Source: Mesorhabditis belari
Taxonomy: Eukaryota > Nematoda > Chromadorea > Rhabditida > Rhabditidae
Direction of reading: 5' to 3'
DNA: 64,000 nucleotides
Assembly: GCA_958450365.1 (NCBI GenBank)
Contig: CAUEEP010000877.1
Span: 1-64,000 of the forward strand
Below, piece by piece: positions 1 through 11,098 of this stretch. Under the pieces are notes generated by a model, which saw only the letters and a list, made by a program, of their open reading frames with translations, was not told the origin of the DNA and did no database searches. Numbering within the stretch: the first letter of the stretch is position 1; every line of letters starts with the position of its first letter. The position numbers and the translations under genes were made by a program.

Positions 1-59
1 ACTCATACGATTCCCCTAGTATGGAACCATTTTCGAAGCTCTACGGCCTTGCCTAAGGC

Positions 60-131
60 CTTTTCCAGCAAAAAAAAGGTGCGCAAATGTCCAGGTGCGC
101 AAAAAAAAGGTAGCATTTGTCCCAGCCCCTA
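60..131. mobile_element. Right-end fragment of a MULE-like MITE
   Basis: The segment with two GGTGCGCAAA blocks ending in GCATTTGTCCCAGCCCC matches the right terminus of the complete palindromic element at 38473-38929, which ends GCATTTGTCCCACTCCC. The left part of this copy is outside the window or lost. Assignment rests only on similarity to that copy. Confidence 0.5.
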
Positions 132-574
132 CTTTGGTGGTTTGGAGGGTCACTTTTCGATTGCTTTGTCGAATCTAGCGTTTTGAGCGGTTCGTGTCGA
201 TCCTTTTCTTCTATTCTGAAGAAAGAGATTGACTGAAGCGATCGGTGATAGTTTAAGCACGTTTTTTTCTAATTCTTCTCGTTGATTTGCCCTGTGTTGT
301 ACTTCAATGCTGTAATTATTGCAACTTCAATACTTCAATATTCATAGGTGTACTGTGTTGTACTTGTTGTACTTATCTCAAAGCTGTTTGCACTTGGAAA
401 GCTGCAATACTAACTTGAAACACGTTGGAAACACTCTAAAATTAGCACCAACCGCTTCAGTATGTATAATTACCCCGGAATAGAAGAAAAGTATTGCTTA
501 AAACACTAGATTCGAGCACTAGATTTCTAGAACATTAGAAAACACCAAGCGAAAAGTACACCAAAAACTTTAAG

Positions 575-3500
575 CACTGAAGTATCCCGAATCACTCACT
601 GACTGGCCAAAGTTTGGACGCACACTTCTCGATCATTTCTTGGCCATTTGCGTAAGTATTTGTTTATTTTTGTTTTATAAACTTTGGTTTAAAAGCTTTT
701 GGTTAAAAGCTTACAAAGCTTTTGGTTTAAAAGGTATTTTTAACGCCTAAGATATTCGATTTACGAGTATCAGCACAAAATTTATAAGAAAAGTTACCAT
801 TCTTATTCTTACTTTCAATTCAATTCATTTTCAATTAAATTTTATTCAATTTAACCATTCAGGATCTTGACAAGAAAGCTTTACAAATGATTGAAAAATT
901 CCCTGATCTGAAAGAAGAAATTGAGAAATACGTTGCAAATTATGATAAAGTTTACCGAGATTATAAGCGATTTATGGAGATTCGAAGGAAAACTTGTAAG
1001 TATAAGGTTGATGCATAAGTGTTTTTGTTCCTTTTCGTCGCCGTTCAAGCAACAAATGACCAATTAAACTACGGTTGATTTCATTAGAAAAACGAATTAT
1101 CGCAAAATAACATTAAAACGGGTTAAAAATATTTTATGCCTGGATTTTCTTGAGAGAGAAGTCGGGAGCAAAAGGGCTAACTCGATGATGCGGTTTAGAC
1201 ACCTTAGCTAAAGAAAACCTATCTTCGTGTCAATAGATAAAAGATAGAGAAAAAAAGTTTGATATTTCGCCAAAATTTCAGAGAAATTCATTCAGCCAAT
1301 TTTTCCGTAGAGTTTTTTATAGATTTTTACGAAAAGGCTTTTCACTCTCGAATTTGCTTGAAAGTGAACGAAATTCATTTAAAAGAGCAAATTGAACAAA
1401 ACACTTTTTTATGGAGCAAACTATAGATTAATTGGTGAATTTGTTACTTTTTAACAGAAGTACGAAAAAACGAAAAGACTTATGATCAACCTAATAAAAC
1501 TTTTTAGAGGAAAGGAAAACTTGCTAGAGTAATGGAAGTGAAACATTTACTTAGGTACCAGTCAAATTCTATGCCAAGGAGATGTTTGGACACCGAATAT
1601 TCTCTGGGATTTGGATGAAGAAGGGAGATTTCATGTGAGAGCTCTCGTCGATTGGCAGGTATCGCTAAATCTCAGGCTCAGGCTCAGGCTCAGGCTAGGC
1701 TTTCCTAGTGCGATAGGAAATATGTCAAAACCAAGCTAATTTCGGGGGATGATTGCGTGAATAGAATGGGTATTGGATGACAGTAAACCTAGCAACCTTA
1801 CAGTTGCTGTTGCTAAAATTACAGTTGTTGCTAAACCCCACCCCATTACCCGCCACATCATTGCCTTCTTAAATTCGAATTTTCAAAGCTCGCCATAGCC
1901 GCCATAGCCGCCCTGGTCGATTGGCTAAGAGCCCTAGATCTTAGTCGAGAGGTCAAGAGTTCAGTCCCGCCGGCTAGATTATTGAATCTTTTCCCCCATC
2001 TACCGTAAATGCTGTATTTAAACGACACCCCATTTACATTTGAAATAGAATTTTTTAATTTGTATTCAAAATTTGTATCCAAATGGCTCAGCTACGCAAC
2101 GTTTAAAATTCATTTTAAAAAGCTCATTCTTTTCATTTTCGCGCCAAACATTTATTACATTTATCTCTCTCATTTTTTTTGTGATTATATTTCAATAATT
2201 TTTTTTGGAATGGGATCAATCGACGAGAGAGTTTTCAGTCATCTTTACCGGAAAAATCAAAAGGTTTCGACCACGGAAGGATTCGAACCTTCAATCTTCT
2301 GCTCCGTAGGCAGACGCGTTATCCATTGCGCCACGCGGCCAGATGTTTCCCTCCCAAAAGAGTTCATTCACATCTCTCCCCAAGACAAAGGAACCCAGTT
2401 TTGGCATTTCTGACACCTGTCAATTGCTCGAGGGAAGAATCCTGTTTTCAAAAGACATTTATGGAGTCGGGGGCACCATGGCCGCGTGGCGCAATGGATA
2501 ACGCGTCTGCCTACGGAGCAGAAGATTGAAGGTTCGAATCCTTCCGTGGTCGAAACTTTTTGATTTTCCTGGCAATCAAATTCTTGAACAATTGAATGGA
2601 TTTGAAGAATTTCGGGCTCAACGAGAAACTCTCCATTTGGATTCAGTTGTTATTCCTGGAGGAACGATTTCATTTTCAGTTCATTCAGTGTCATGATGTG
2701 GCCTGGAATCAGCATTTCAAGGCTCATATTCGGCAGTGCTATGGAGATTGGATGCTCTTGGATAAGCTCACGGGAGGAGGAAAGTCGAAGCCAAAGGATT
2801 ATTACTTAGATCATTACTTGGGATGGATTTTTGATGTGTGGGATAAACTTACCCACGAGCTAACCCCCAAGTCGTTTAAAGCAAGTGGATCCGAGCATCC
2901 GAGCATAGAGCATCATATTGCCCTGGATGGTTCCGATGATCACCTTATTCAATGCTTTAAGCCAAAAGGAGCAATCCCAACAGGTTGCTTAGGTAGTTTT
3001 GTTGCAATTTATTTGTTTCTGTTTTTATGACTTGCCAAATTGAAGGATGCTCGTTTGGATCAAGAAATCGCTGAATTGTTGCAAAGATTGGCTTGGCTTG
3101 GCTCTCCCGCAATTGTTCTACTTTCATATAAATTTTGAAGCAGAGCTTTCCAGTTGGGAGTGGCTAGCATTTGGATACAAATGAATATGTTGAAGCTGAA
3201 GATGCAGACAATGTAAGTGATGACTTGAATCTTTTCGATTTTCGATATTCCGCGAGATTTTATCGGCAAAGTTATAACGTTAAAATTGATCTTTTTAATA
3301 TAATCTAAAGGGGTATTGAAAAATAGAACGACATATCGTTCTAATACAGCATTTACGGTCTATGGGCTTTTTTTCTTCCATATATTTAAGGCTGAAGGGT
3401 TGTGCTTGTTGCTGACGGGTTATGCTATTGTTTGTACCACATTATTCGTGTAAATAAGCGTATTTTTTTAAAGCTTACATTCAGTTGGTTCATGTCGGTT

Positions 3501-6500
3501 CTCCACTTGAGGATCTCGTCTTCCTTCTACATAGTGCTTGCTCAGTTGATGACCATGAGAATCAGTGAGTTGATAACCATGAGAATCAGTGAGTTGATGA
3601 CCATGAGAATCAGTAAGTTGATGACCATGAGAATCAGTGAGTCTTTAAACTTGGTTGTCCCGCAATTGTTCTACTTTCATATCAATTTTGAAGCAGAGCT
3701 TTCCAGTTGGGAGTGGTTAGCATTTGGATTACAATAAAGTTGATGGTATAAGGCTAAGTTTTGTTTTTGATTAAGCTCAAGCTTAAGTGGTTAAGTTCAG
3801 AACAAGTATAACTTGAACTTTTATAGTTCAGTTCAGTTCGAATTTTAAAGTCAAACAGTAAAACAAGAAAGTAAGCTCCTTGAATTTTTGGTACTTCTGA
3901 TTTTTTTCCAAGCAAAGAAACGCAAACTTACATATATTTTACTACATTTACATATTGTACGATACAGTTTACATTTCAAATATATGTCGTAGCCGTAGTG
4001 TCGAGCGCATTTCCTTAAGATCGACGTTTTTCTGATCGCCATCTCCCAATCGCTCATCGGAGTCGTTTATTTTGCTGTACATGCTGCCGCATCTGTGCCG
4101 GGTGATTACCGTAAATACTGTAATAGTATAGGATAGCATAGCGCCATAGCATAAGAGTGTCGCGTACTTTTAGAAGTAGGTATAGAAAAATTGTAAAACT
4201 GTATAAATCTGAAGAGGCTATTTGTTTTTTCTCGTCAAGATCTACAAAATGAATGGTCGATGAGCAAATTTGACTTAGTAGAACCCTAGAAATCGTATTT
4301 TGGGGTATTATATGTCGTAGCCGATTATGAATGAGTGGGTCTAGGAGCGTCCAACCATCAAGTATTTAGTATAATTCAACGCAGAATCATTAATAATTAT
4401 GTTAAATTTTTTTAATTAGAAAGATTAGATAAAAAGAAAAAAAATTATGGGGCTTTAAAGTTTTCTCTTGAACAAACAGTTTTTTTGCTCTAATTTTTTT
4501 TCTTTTTATTCAATCTTTCTAATTTAAAAAATTTAACATAATTATTGATGATTCTGCGTTGAATGATATTAAATACTTGATGGTTGGACGCTCCTAGACC
4601 CACTCATTCATAATGGGCTGAAATTCATAATCGGCTACAGGGGTCCCGCCTATTTTGAATGAAACGTTGTAGCGCCGGCAATTTTTAACCTAAACTCACA
4701 AATTTGGTACCAATCGACGCAGAATTGAATTCGCTACAAGATGATATAATATTGTCCTCATACATTAAAGGGTTGTTCTACTAGAAAGATTTACCAAAAA
4801 ATTTCATTCATAATCGGCTACGACATATATAAATCAGCTGTATTTCGTATTCAGAAATGTAAACTGTATTGTGCAAGTTCATATATGCAAATGTAGTAAA
4901 AGATCTGCAAATTTGCGTGGATCTTTTATCACAAGAATGTCACAAGAACCAAACAAATCATTCTAATTTTTATCCACGCACTTTAATCGATGATCTGTGT
5001 CGAAAAAGTCACAAGCGTTTTGCTAATGTTTCTCGTTTTGAACAAGGAAAGGTGTATGCATTAGACTTCGGAATTTTCGGTGTCGAATGTCAATAGGTGT
5101 CCAACGGAAAAATTCCATATCTTAGCCAATTTCATCTGAATCTTTTTGTCTTTGATTTCAATCGATAGAAAATTAAATTCTGCATGTTCTCAGGGTGTTT
5201 TATGCGACAGTGTGCTACAACGGAGCGTCACGTAGTCTAACTTTAAGCGCCTTGTTCTCAGGGTGTTTTATGCTACAGTTTGCTAAACAAAACTAAACTG
5301 GTAGTTCTCAACTAAACATTTGTGAATAGCATGACAATGACAATAATCTTAAAAGAGCTCTATAACCATATATTCTGACAGTGCTATGGTTCACAACTTG
5401 GGTCTTTTTGTTTTGTTAAAATTCCGATAAAATAAGTATACGTTGTAGCACACTGTAGCATAAAATACCCTGAGAACAAGGCGCTTAAAGTTAGACTACG
5501 TGACTTTCCGGCCGTCACTGCATACGAGTTGAATCAACAACTTAAGGCTCATGTTTTAGTACGACTGATGAAGTTAAAGGGTGAACTTTTAAACACAGTT
5601 GGTCTGATGTGTTAAGTTATACATTGTACAAGATCAACTATTTCGAGTACATTGTACAAGATGAACTTTGATATTTGAAAAAAAGGGATAAAATGAAGAT
5701 ATATTTTGAAGATATTTGCTTTTCGACTATAAGGAAATTGAGAAACCTAACTGATTCAACCCAACTATAGCTTTTTTGTAGTTTAGACATCCGAAGCTCC
5801 ACAACATTATAAAACTATAGTTAACTACCGTAATTATTCTAATAAAAGCACCGCCTAGTGACGGCCGTAGCGTCACGTAGTCTAACTTTAAGCTCCTTTT
5901 CTCAGCGTGTGTTTTATACTACAGTTTGCTACAACGGAGCGTCACGTAGTCTAACTTTAAGCGCCTTGTTCTCAGGGTGTTTTATGCTACAGTGTGCTAC
6001 AACGTATACTTATTTTATCGGAATTTTAACAACCTAGATATGTCTATAACCCGTTAACACTAGACCTGGGAATTTTCGGTGTGAACGTCAATAGGTGTCC
6101 AACGGAAAAATTCCATATCTTGGCCAATTTCATCTGAATCTTTTTGTCTTTGATTTCAATCGATAGAAAATTAAATTCTGCATCAAATGATATCAAAATC
6201 AAAAAGATCCGAGTGAAATTAGATATCATTTTTCCGTTGCACGTCTATTGACGTTCCCAGCGAAAATTACCGAGTCTAATATGCATTAGATAGCGTTTCA
6301 AACAATTTAATCAATGAACTGTATTCAAATTTGCGTGAAAAAAGTCACAATTACCGAATTTTTTTTAAGAAATATAAAACCCCTTTCTTCAGTCTCGAAA
6401 AGTTCTTGTTCTATTACTACTCGAGTTTGGAATCTCGTCTCGATGGTGGTGAAGCGATGCCTTGGCAAAGCTTTGAAGAGGTCAACATAAAACTTTCGAA

Positions 6501-8657
6501 AAACAGTACACTTGATTCTAAACTAACATTTTTTAGTTCAAAAACAAGTACGAAACCGCCTATGGCTACATGTGCGGTTTAATATGGCCGATGACGTGGA
6601 TGATCGATTTGGAGAAATCGTGCACACGTGAGTTTTTTAGATAAAATAATAGTGAACTTGTAAAAGTATTAAGCGCTAGATATGGATCTAGACATGGGAA
6701 AATTTCAGCCTGAACCTAATTCCAACTTTGTTTTCTTGGCCTTTTCTTGGCCGATTGCTCTGAAATTTTGTTTACAAATAGAAATTGGCATTCTCTGCTT
6801 GTAGATATTCTCTGCTTATAGACATTCTCATTCTCATTCTCATTCTCATCGCATTCTCAGAACAATTGGCCAAGAGAAGACTGACTGAACTATCAAAGTT
6901 CAGTCAGCCGTCTCTTGGCCAACTATCAAAGTTCAGTCAGAAACAGAAATAAAAGTGGAGGATATAAAATAAACATGGGCACTATAAACTACAAAAATGA
7001 CAAACTGCTACACTACAAACGCTTCTAAATTGCTTCACACCTGTCGACTTGATATGATCTATAGCTTAAAAATAGAGAATCTCAAGAGCTTTTAAATGGA
7101 CTAAAGCATACCCAAAAATATAAATGCTAAAGAAAGTGACAGTGTTTTGTAGTCCTCACTCAAAACTATTTAAAACCATTATGCCTTTCCTTTTAACTTC
7201 ATTGTCTTCTATGATTCAAAATCTCTTATCTTCACTCTTCTCTACGTAGTTTCGAGACTGAAGAACGGGCATTATACGTCAAATTTCATTTTCTTTTCGT
7301 TGTTAACTGTTCAGGCAGCCACACTGAGTCATCGCTAAAAATAAACTTATTGAGTGATAAAGATTGAATTAGGATTTGAATTGAGTATGATTTCTGAAGT
7401 GTTCCCAGCTGCGAAATCAATGAATGAATAATACCAACTAAACTTATAGGATTATAGGTCCAGATCCGGGTCGGTAGAAAGCTAAATATCCAGGTTAAGC
7501 CAAGCCAATGTCATGGTTTTAACCCAAACTTGGCCAAATTCAATATTAAATTTGAAATTCCAGTCCTAGACCAAATGAAAGCCATTGACTTTGACTTGGC
7601 TTTTGGCTTTTTTACAAACCTTGGTCCAGATCACAGTGGCTCCTTTGTCTTGGGGGGATGTGAATGAACTCTTTTGGCACGCAAGCATCTGGCCGCATGG
7701 CGCAATGGATAACGCTAGTCCTCACTCAAAACTATTTAAGATAATAATACTTTTCCTTTTAACTTCATTGTCTTATATGATTCAAAATCTCTTATCTTCA
7801 CTCTTCTCTACGTAGTTTCTGGCGCTCGAGTCAGGCTAAAAGCCACTGTAACTTTTTTAGCGTTTATATTTTTGAGTGTGCTTTAATCCATTCGAAAGGT
7901 CTTGAGATTCTCTATTTCTTTAGCTATAGATCATGTCAATCCGACAGATTTGAAGCAAGTTAGAAGAGTTTGCCGTTTACGTTTATAGTTTGTAGTGCCT
8001 ATGCCTACAAATATTAGGTTGATGCAAAAGTCTTTTTCATTTTTTTCGTACTTCTTTTGAAAAATAACAAAGTCATCAATTAACCTATGGTTTGCTCTAA
8101 ATGAAAAGTGTTTATTGTTGAATTTCCCATCTTTTTAAGTCAATTTGGGTTCACTTTCGAGCAAATTCGAGAGTGAAAACGGGTTTTTCATAAAAATCTA
8201 TAAAAACCTCTATAAAGAAATTGGCTGAATCAATTTCTCTGAAAATCTGAAAAAATATCTAACTTTTTGTGCTCTATCTTTTATTTATTAACATCAAGAT
8301 TGGTTTCCTTAGCTAAAGCGTCTAAAATGCATCATCGAGCCGTCGCCTTTTTTGACTACCCGACTTCAGGCTCTCAAAAAAATCTAGACATAAGACATTT
8401 TAAACTCGTTTTAATGTCATTTTGCAGAAAAATAATTGGCCTTTCGAATGCAATAAACCGTTGTTCAATTGGTGCATTTGTTACTTTTTAACGGAAGTAC
8501 GAAAAAAATGAAAAAGACTTTTGCATCAACCTAATAACACAGCAAATATTCAGCTGCCGAACTCGAAGAATGTAAAGCAAATTTCAATGCAAAAATCCGT
8601 CTCATGGCTCGAGAATCGAACCGATTTATTGAAAAACATATCTTGACAAAATTGTAA
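575..8657 (+). CDS. CHK-like kinase (DUF1679-type), gene A, 5' end outside window
   Basis: Nematode DUF1679/CHK proteins are aminoglycoside-phosphotransferase-fold kinases; the substrate is unknown here. Exons seen: 575-651, 863-995, 1555-1658, 3485-3564, 6393-6480, 6537-6627 and 8554-8657. Together they give a continuous C-terminal reading frame of about 224 residues ending in TAA. All intron phases agree with the paralogues at 27.6 and 32.5 kb. Key motifs are DWPKFGRTLLDHFL in the first exon, ILCQGDVWTPNILW (Brenner-like loop, Gln replacing the usual His), ALVDWQ (metal-binding Asp), and VGSPLEDLVFLLHS. The last exon ends with a basic helix around RLMARESNRFIEKH. The N-terminal exons are not in the window. 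Introns carry a mariner MITE, tRNA genes, a pogo relic, a foldback element and other repeats, so the gene is stretched over 8 kb. The exon ending at 3564 lies in a 24-bp tandem repeat that copies its donor site. It may still be expressed; no in-frame stop was seen in the chosen exons. Confidence 0.82.
1003..1494. mobile_element. Mariner-type MITE, copy 1 (in gene A intron)
   Basis: Terminal inverted repeats of the type TTAGGTTGATGCAAAAGTCT, flanked by TA, as in copies 8014-8534 and 59942-60462. The TIR resembles those of cecropia-like mariners. No transposase frame is present. It lies in the intron after the exon ending at 995. This copy is the most diverged of the three. Confidence 0.7.
1905..1974 (+). 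repeat. Degenerate tRNA-like repeat
   Basis: Contains a pol III A-box-like block (GGTCGATTGGCTAAGAGC) and a B-box-like block (AGAGTTCAGTCCC), but arms do not pair well enough for a tRNA. A related sequence lies at about 58136-58195 on the minus strand. Probably a tRNA-derived SINE or tRNA pseudogene. Confidence 0.35.
2268..2340 (-). tRNA. tRNA-Arg (anticodon ACG)
   Basis: 73-nt cloverleaf read on the minus strand. Anticodon stem TCTGC/GCAGA encloses loop CTACGGA, giving anticodon ACG. A box GTGGCGCAATGG and B box GGTTCGAATCC are intact. The acceptor stem pairs with two or three G-U pairs. A run of T follows the 3' end as a pol III terminator. It is divergent from the identical tRNA at 2480-2552, and both lie inside an intron of kinase gene A. 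Confidence 0.88.
2480..2552 (+). tRNA. tRNA-Arg (anticodon ACG), second copy
   Basis: Same 73-nt sequence as the minus-strand copy at 2268-2340, in the opposite orientation, with the 5' ends facing each other 139 bp apart. The 3' flanks of both copies (AACTTTTTGATTTTCC and its match) are also similar, so the duplication included the terminator but not the 5' flank. Confidence 0.88.
2610..3000 (+). pseudogene. pogo/Tigger-type DDE transposase, C-terminal relic
   Basis: The frame from about 2680 reads CHDVAWNQHFKAHI, then KSFKASG and LDGSDDHLIQCFKPKG. This is the conserved end of DDE_1 (pogo-like) transposases, where the expected order is PGG..Q..DV.WN..FK, then SFK.CG, then LDGSEDD.IHC. A preceding VVIPGG piece is in another frame, so there is a frameshift near 2675. 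The N-terminal and catalytic parts are missing, so this is a dead fragment in the gene A intron. Confidence 0.7.
3106..3178. repeat. Direct repeat flanking gene A exon (partner 3659-3732)
   Basis: About 74 bp starting CCCGCAATTGTTCTACTTTC is repeated almost exactly at 3659-3732, on the other side of the exon at 3485-3564. It is probably a segmental duplication or a dispersed repeat. No coding function seen. Confidence 0.65.
3545..3640 (+). repeat. 24-bp tandem repeat copying a 5' splice site, 4 units
   Basis: Four consecutive 24-bp units of the type GTTGATGACCATGAGAATCA followed by GTGA or GTAA. The first unit is the end of the kinase exon (coding VDDHENQ) plus its donor. Each later unit again ends ATCA|GTRAGT, so four donor-like sites follow each other. 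Only use of the first donor keeps the kinase frame, because reading into unit 2 meets TGA at once. Confidence 0.85.
3925..4910. mobile_element. Nested palindromic MITE, ATATGTCGTAGCCG family
   Basis: TATGTCGTAGCCGATTATGA at about 4311 faces its inverted copy near 4828. The inner part 4325-4612 is itself a long palindrome (GTGGGTCTAGGAGCGTCC and its complement). Flanks 3925-3990 and 4830-4910 are again inverted copies of each other, so one element is nested in another. Related ends occur near 49500 and 56766. No coding capacity seen. Confidence 0.6.
5035..6295. mobile_element. Composite inverted-repeat element
   Basis: A ~130-bp block (GGTGTCCAACGGAAAAATTC and onwards) occurs at 5092-5187 and again at 6088-6184. 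The segment 6185-6295 is the inverted partner of the same arm. Between them are several copies in both orientations of a block with GAGCGTCACGTAGTCTAAC and GTGTTTTATGCTACAG, which is also seen at about 38050-38130. Read as nested MITEs; no gene found. Confidence 0.55.
6978..7999. mobile_element. Foldback element with captured tRNA-Arg fragment
   Basis: Arms of about 170 bp (left from GGCACTATAAACTAC, right ending AGTTTGTAGTGCC) are inverted copies of each other. Inside are two ~105-bp direct repeats (7149-7258 and 7717-7818). Between them is a piece of a tRNA-Arg locus. It sits in the last intron of kinase gene A, next to a mariner MITE. No target duplication could be fixed. Confidence 0.65.
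7640..7714 (+). pseudogene. Truncated tRNA-Arg with its 5' flank
   Basis: 7691-7714 is the first 24 nt of the tRNA-Arg (GGCCGCATGGCGCAATGGAT and four more). The ~50 bp before it match the 5' flank of the minus-strand tRNA at 2268-2340 (GATGTGAATGAACTCTTTTGG shared in part). The tRNA is cut just before the anticodon arm, where the 105-bp repeat starts. Not a functional tRNA. Confidence 0.8.
8014..8534. mobile_element. Mariner-type MITE, copy 2
   Basis: Left end TTAGGTTGATGCAAAAGTCT, right end its complement, flanked by TA on both sides. About 520 bp with no transposase frame. It ends 20 bp before the last exon of gene A. Same family as 1003-1494 and 59942-60462. Confidence 0.8.
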
Positions 8658-8763
8658 TCAAATTTCTGAATAAACTTTAAATTTCACAATCTAATGCAAA
8701 GCTTAAATTAGTTTAAACAAAGTTTAGCTTACAAAAACAAGAAAATTTATTGTTTCTATGATA

Positions 8764-9483
8764 CAGTCGGCAAAAAAAGACATTATCAGAGACAGCCGGT
8801 TTAGAAAGCAAAAAAAGTCTTGCACCATTGTTGTATTCTGTTGTTTACTATGGTATAGACGACATTTAATGCCTTCTCCGTTTGTACCTACAGAGACGAT
8901 TCAACGACAATTCCACGACTGCAGAAAAAAGACAAATGAGGGAAACCCCTGAAAATTCGTCATTTTACATGCAAATTGATTGTTTTTGAGTCACTAAAAG
9001 TCACTAAAAGTCAGACTCACTTACTAAAAGTACAAACGGAGAAGGCATACCAGTAACCATAGTATACCATAGTAAACAACGGAATTTTCAGGGGTTCCCT
9101 CATTTGTCTTTTTTTCTGCAGTCGTGGAATTGTCGTTGAATCTTCTCTGTAGGTCTTTTTCTCTGCAGTCGTTGATTTTTAACCCAAAGTGTTACATATG
9201 AAAATGTTCATTGAAATGTCGACTAAAACACGGCGTACATCCCAAAATTATAGGATCTACGGCTTGCGATATTTTGGGGCTGCAAGCCATCCCATCCCAT
9301 TTTCCTTTATAATTGGGGTATAGTGATCTCAAAAACTAAAAGAGCTAGAGACAAACGGTTTTCAGATTTAAATTCAGCATGGTCGAGTTACTAAAAGTAC
9401 AAACGGAGAAGGCATTAAATGTCGTCTATACCATAGTAAACAACAGAATACAACAATGGTGCAAGACTTTTTTTTGCCGACTG
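8764..9483. mobile_element. Palindromic MITE with CAGTCGGCAAAAAAAG ends
   Basis: Left end CAGTCGGCAAAAAAAG and right end its complement, flanked by TA. The arms share GTCTTGCACCATTGTTGTAT and GGTATAGACGACATTTAATG over more than 100 bp. The left arm carries a ~36-bp extra segment after the terminus. The TA duplication suggests a Tc1/mariner-type MITE. No coding capacity. Confidence 0.7.
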
Positions 9484-9639
9484 TATAAAAGCTCACAATT
9501 TATTAGGTTGTCAACAATGAAACCGGAATTCTTAGACATTTAATTTTTGAGAGTATAGGAAAAGTTTATATCGACTGTTATACATTTTTGAAATGCTATC
9601 GAAGACTTCATCGCCTCTAGACAGCTCTAGACGCCTCTA

Positions 9640-9795
9640 GACGACTTTTTTTTGCCACAAAGATCGAAAAACTGGGTACTCGTTGGCTGTTATTTTGATT
9701 ATTTTGATTAATTTGATTGTTCTTCAATAAAAAAATTTACAATTGAACATCATTAAGAAAAGCGCCTTTGTTTTTTGGAGTACCTAACATAGAGC
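9640..9795 (+). pseudogene. Mariner tail relic
   Basis: Reads IEKLGTRW at about 9663 and continues into an AT-rich 3' end with GGAGTACCTAA. The same tail in a better state is at about 46940-47216 (IEKLATRWQKCIDSNGCY), which is recognisable as the C-terminus of a mariner transposase. Only the end of the element remains. Confidence 0.5.
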
Positions 9796-10003
9796 TCGCA
9801 TTTACAATGATTCATTGGATTGCGATAAAAGAATAGTTGACGAGAGCTGAGTGATGGCAACAAAGGAATGAATAGTCAACAGTTTCCATTGTCCCATTTC
9901 ATCACTGTTTGTCGTTCCATCGTAAACATCGATTAAGATCTTGATCATGTGAGCAAGCCAGAAAATTATCTGAATTGATTAAATTAACATTCGTCTGATA
10001 TTA

Positions 10004-10523
10004 TTGGGTTGGTGAATTGAAAACTGCGGGCTATTGTCATATGTGACAGTTTGAGCACTTTCTTCAAAAGAAACCCATTTTGGTGTCAATGGAAAAGTTG
10101 TAGAGAATCAAAAATTAAGCTTATATCCAAATTTTCAGAACGATTCAAAAACTGGTTTTCAAGAAAGGCGAAATTTACCAATTTGGACAAAACTTGCATT
10201 TTAAGCCAAAATACTAAGTGTATCTTTTTGGAAATTTGGCTATAAGCCTAATTTTTGATTCTCTACAACTTTTCTATTGACACCAAAATGGGTTTCTTTT
10301 GAAGAAAGTGCTCAAACTGGGACATCTCCAGTCCTCCATTTTTGAGTCTCACACTTGTCTCACACACAAACCAAAATCCTACTACGAAAGAGGAATCCGC
10401 AAATTGCCTGTAAAATGGGCAGAAGTCGTCAATAATAATCGAAATTATTTGGAATGAATTGATAGTTTTATGTTGAATAAATTTTAGTTCAAAGTCCGGC
10501 AGTTTTCAATTCACCAATTCAAT
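10004..10523 (+). mobile_element. Deleted mariner, copy A
   Basis: Left TIR TTGGGTTGGTGAATTGAAAA, right end with the complement. The inner part is an inverted repeat (GAGCACTTTCTTCAAAAGAA and complement). The region just before the right end still has CAAACCAAAATCCTACTACG and AAATGGGCAGAAGTCGTC, remnants of a mariner transposase C-terminus (YERGIRKLPVKWAEVVNNN in one frame). Copies at 25401-25920 and 33326-33846 have the same layout. Confidence 0.75.
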
Positions 10524-10627
10524 AGATTTCAGAAACTATCAAGAACTGTAAAAGCTTCAATCCCTCATCTCACAAGGGAATGTCAACTGGATGTGGTGGA
10601 CAAATGACATCGATGTTGTCGTCAGTT

Positions 10628-11080
10628 TTCAAGTTTTCAATTCACCAACCCAACAGCTATGCATCTCATATTTCTTTCTAAGAATAGACCCTCCAAGTCA
10701 AAGATCGTTCTCATCCACGACAACGCGCGCCCTCATGTTGCAAAACTGACTCGCTCTAAAATAAATAGCCTTGTTTGGGAACTTTTGGCGCATTCCCCAT
10801 ACAGTCCGGACCTCGCGCCTTTTGATTACTATTTATTCCGGAGCATGAGTAATGAGCTTGCGGGAGAACACTTCGATTCGGAAGAAGCAGTCAAAAATTG
10901 GCTTTGAAAGTTTTTCTATTCCAAACCAAAATCCTAGTACGAAAGAGGAATCCGCAAATTGCCTGTAAAATGGGCAGAAGTCGTCAATAATAATGGAAAT
11001 TATTTGGAATGAATTGATGGTTTTATGTTGAATAAACTCTAGTTCAAAGTCCAGCCGTTTTCAATTCACCAATTCAATAG
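10628..11080 (+). pseudogene. Mariner transposase, C-terminal part
   Basis: From 10659 the frame contains IVLIHDNARPHVAK (second catalytic Asp), then YSPDLAPFDYYLF (third Asp) and the typical HFDSEEAVKNWL, followed by a stop. Downstream, ERGIRKLPVKWAEVVNNNGN in the next frame completes the C-terminus, so there is a frameshift or stop near 10905. Mariner-type TIR copies lie at about 10630-10653 and 11055-11080. The N-terminal domain is absent; not functional. Confidence 0.8.
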
Positions 11081-11098
11081 TACTGTTATGTTACTTAC

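Noticed and set aside
1676..1700. CTCAGG hexamer run as possible CRISPR or regulatory array
   Set aside because: Four short copies without spacers; a simple repeat.
2009..2413. 134-codon + frame over the tRNA-Arg region
   Set aside because: It reads through the minus-strand tRNA and has no splice-bounded structure; chance frame.
10051..10245. Repeated 64-codon frame (MSTFFKRNPFWCQWKSCR...) also at 25448 and 33373
   Set aside because: It lies in the internally deleted mariner copies, in the inverted-repeat part, and does not match a transposase domain; conserved only because the copies are recent.
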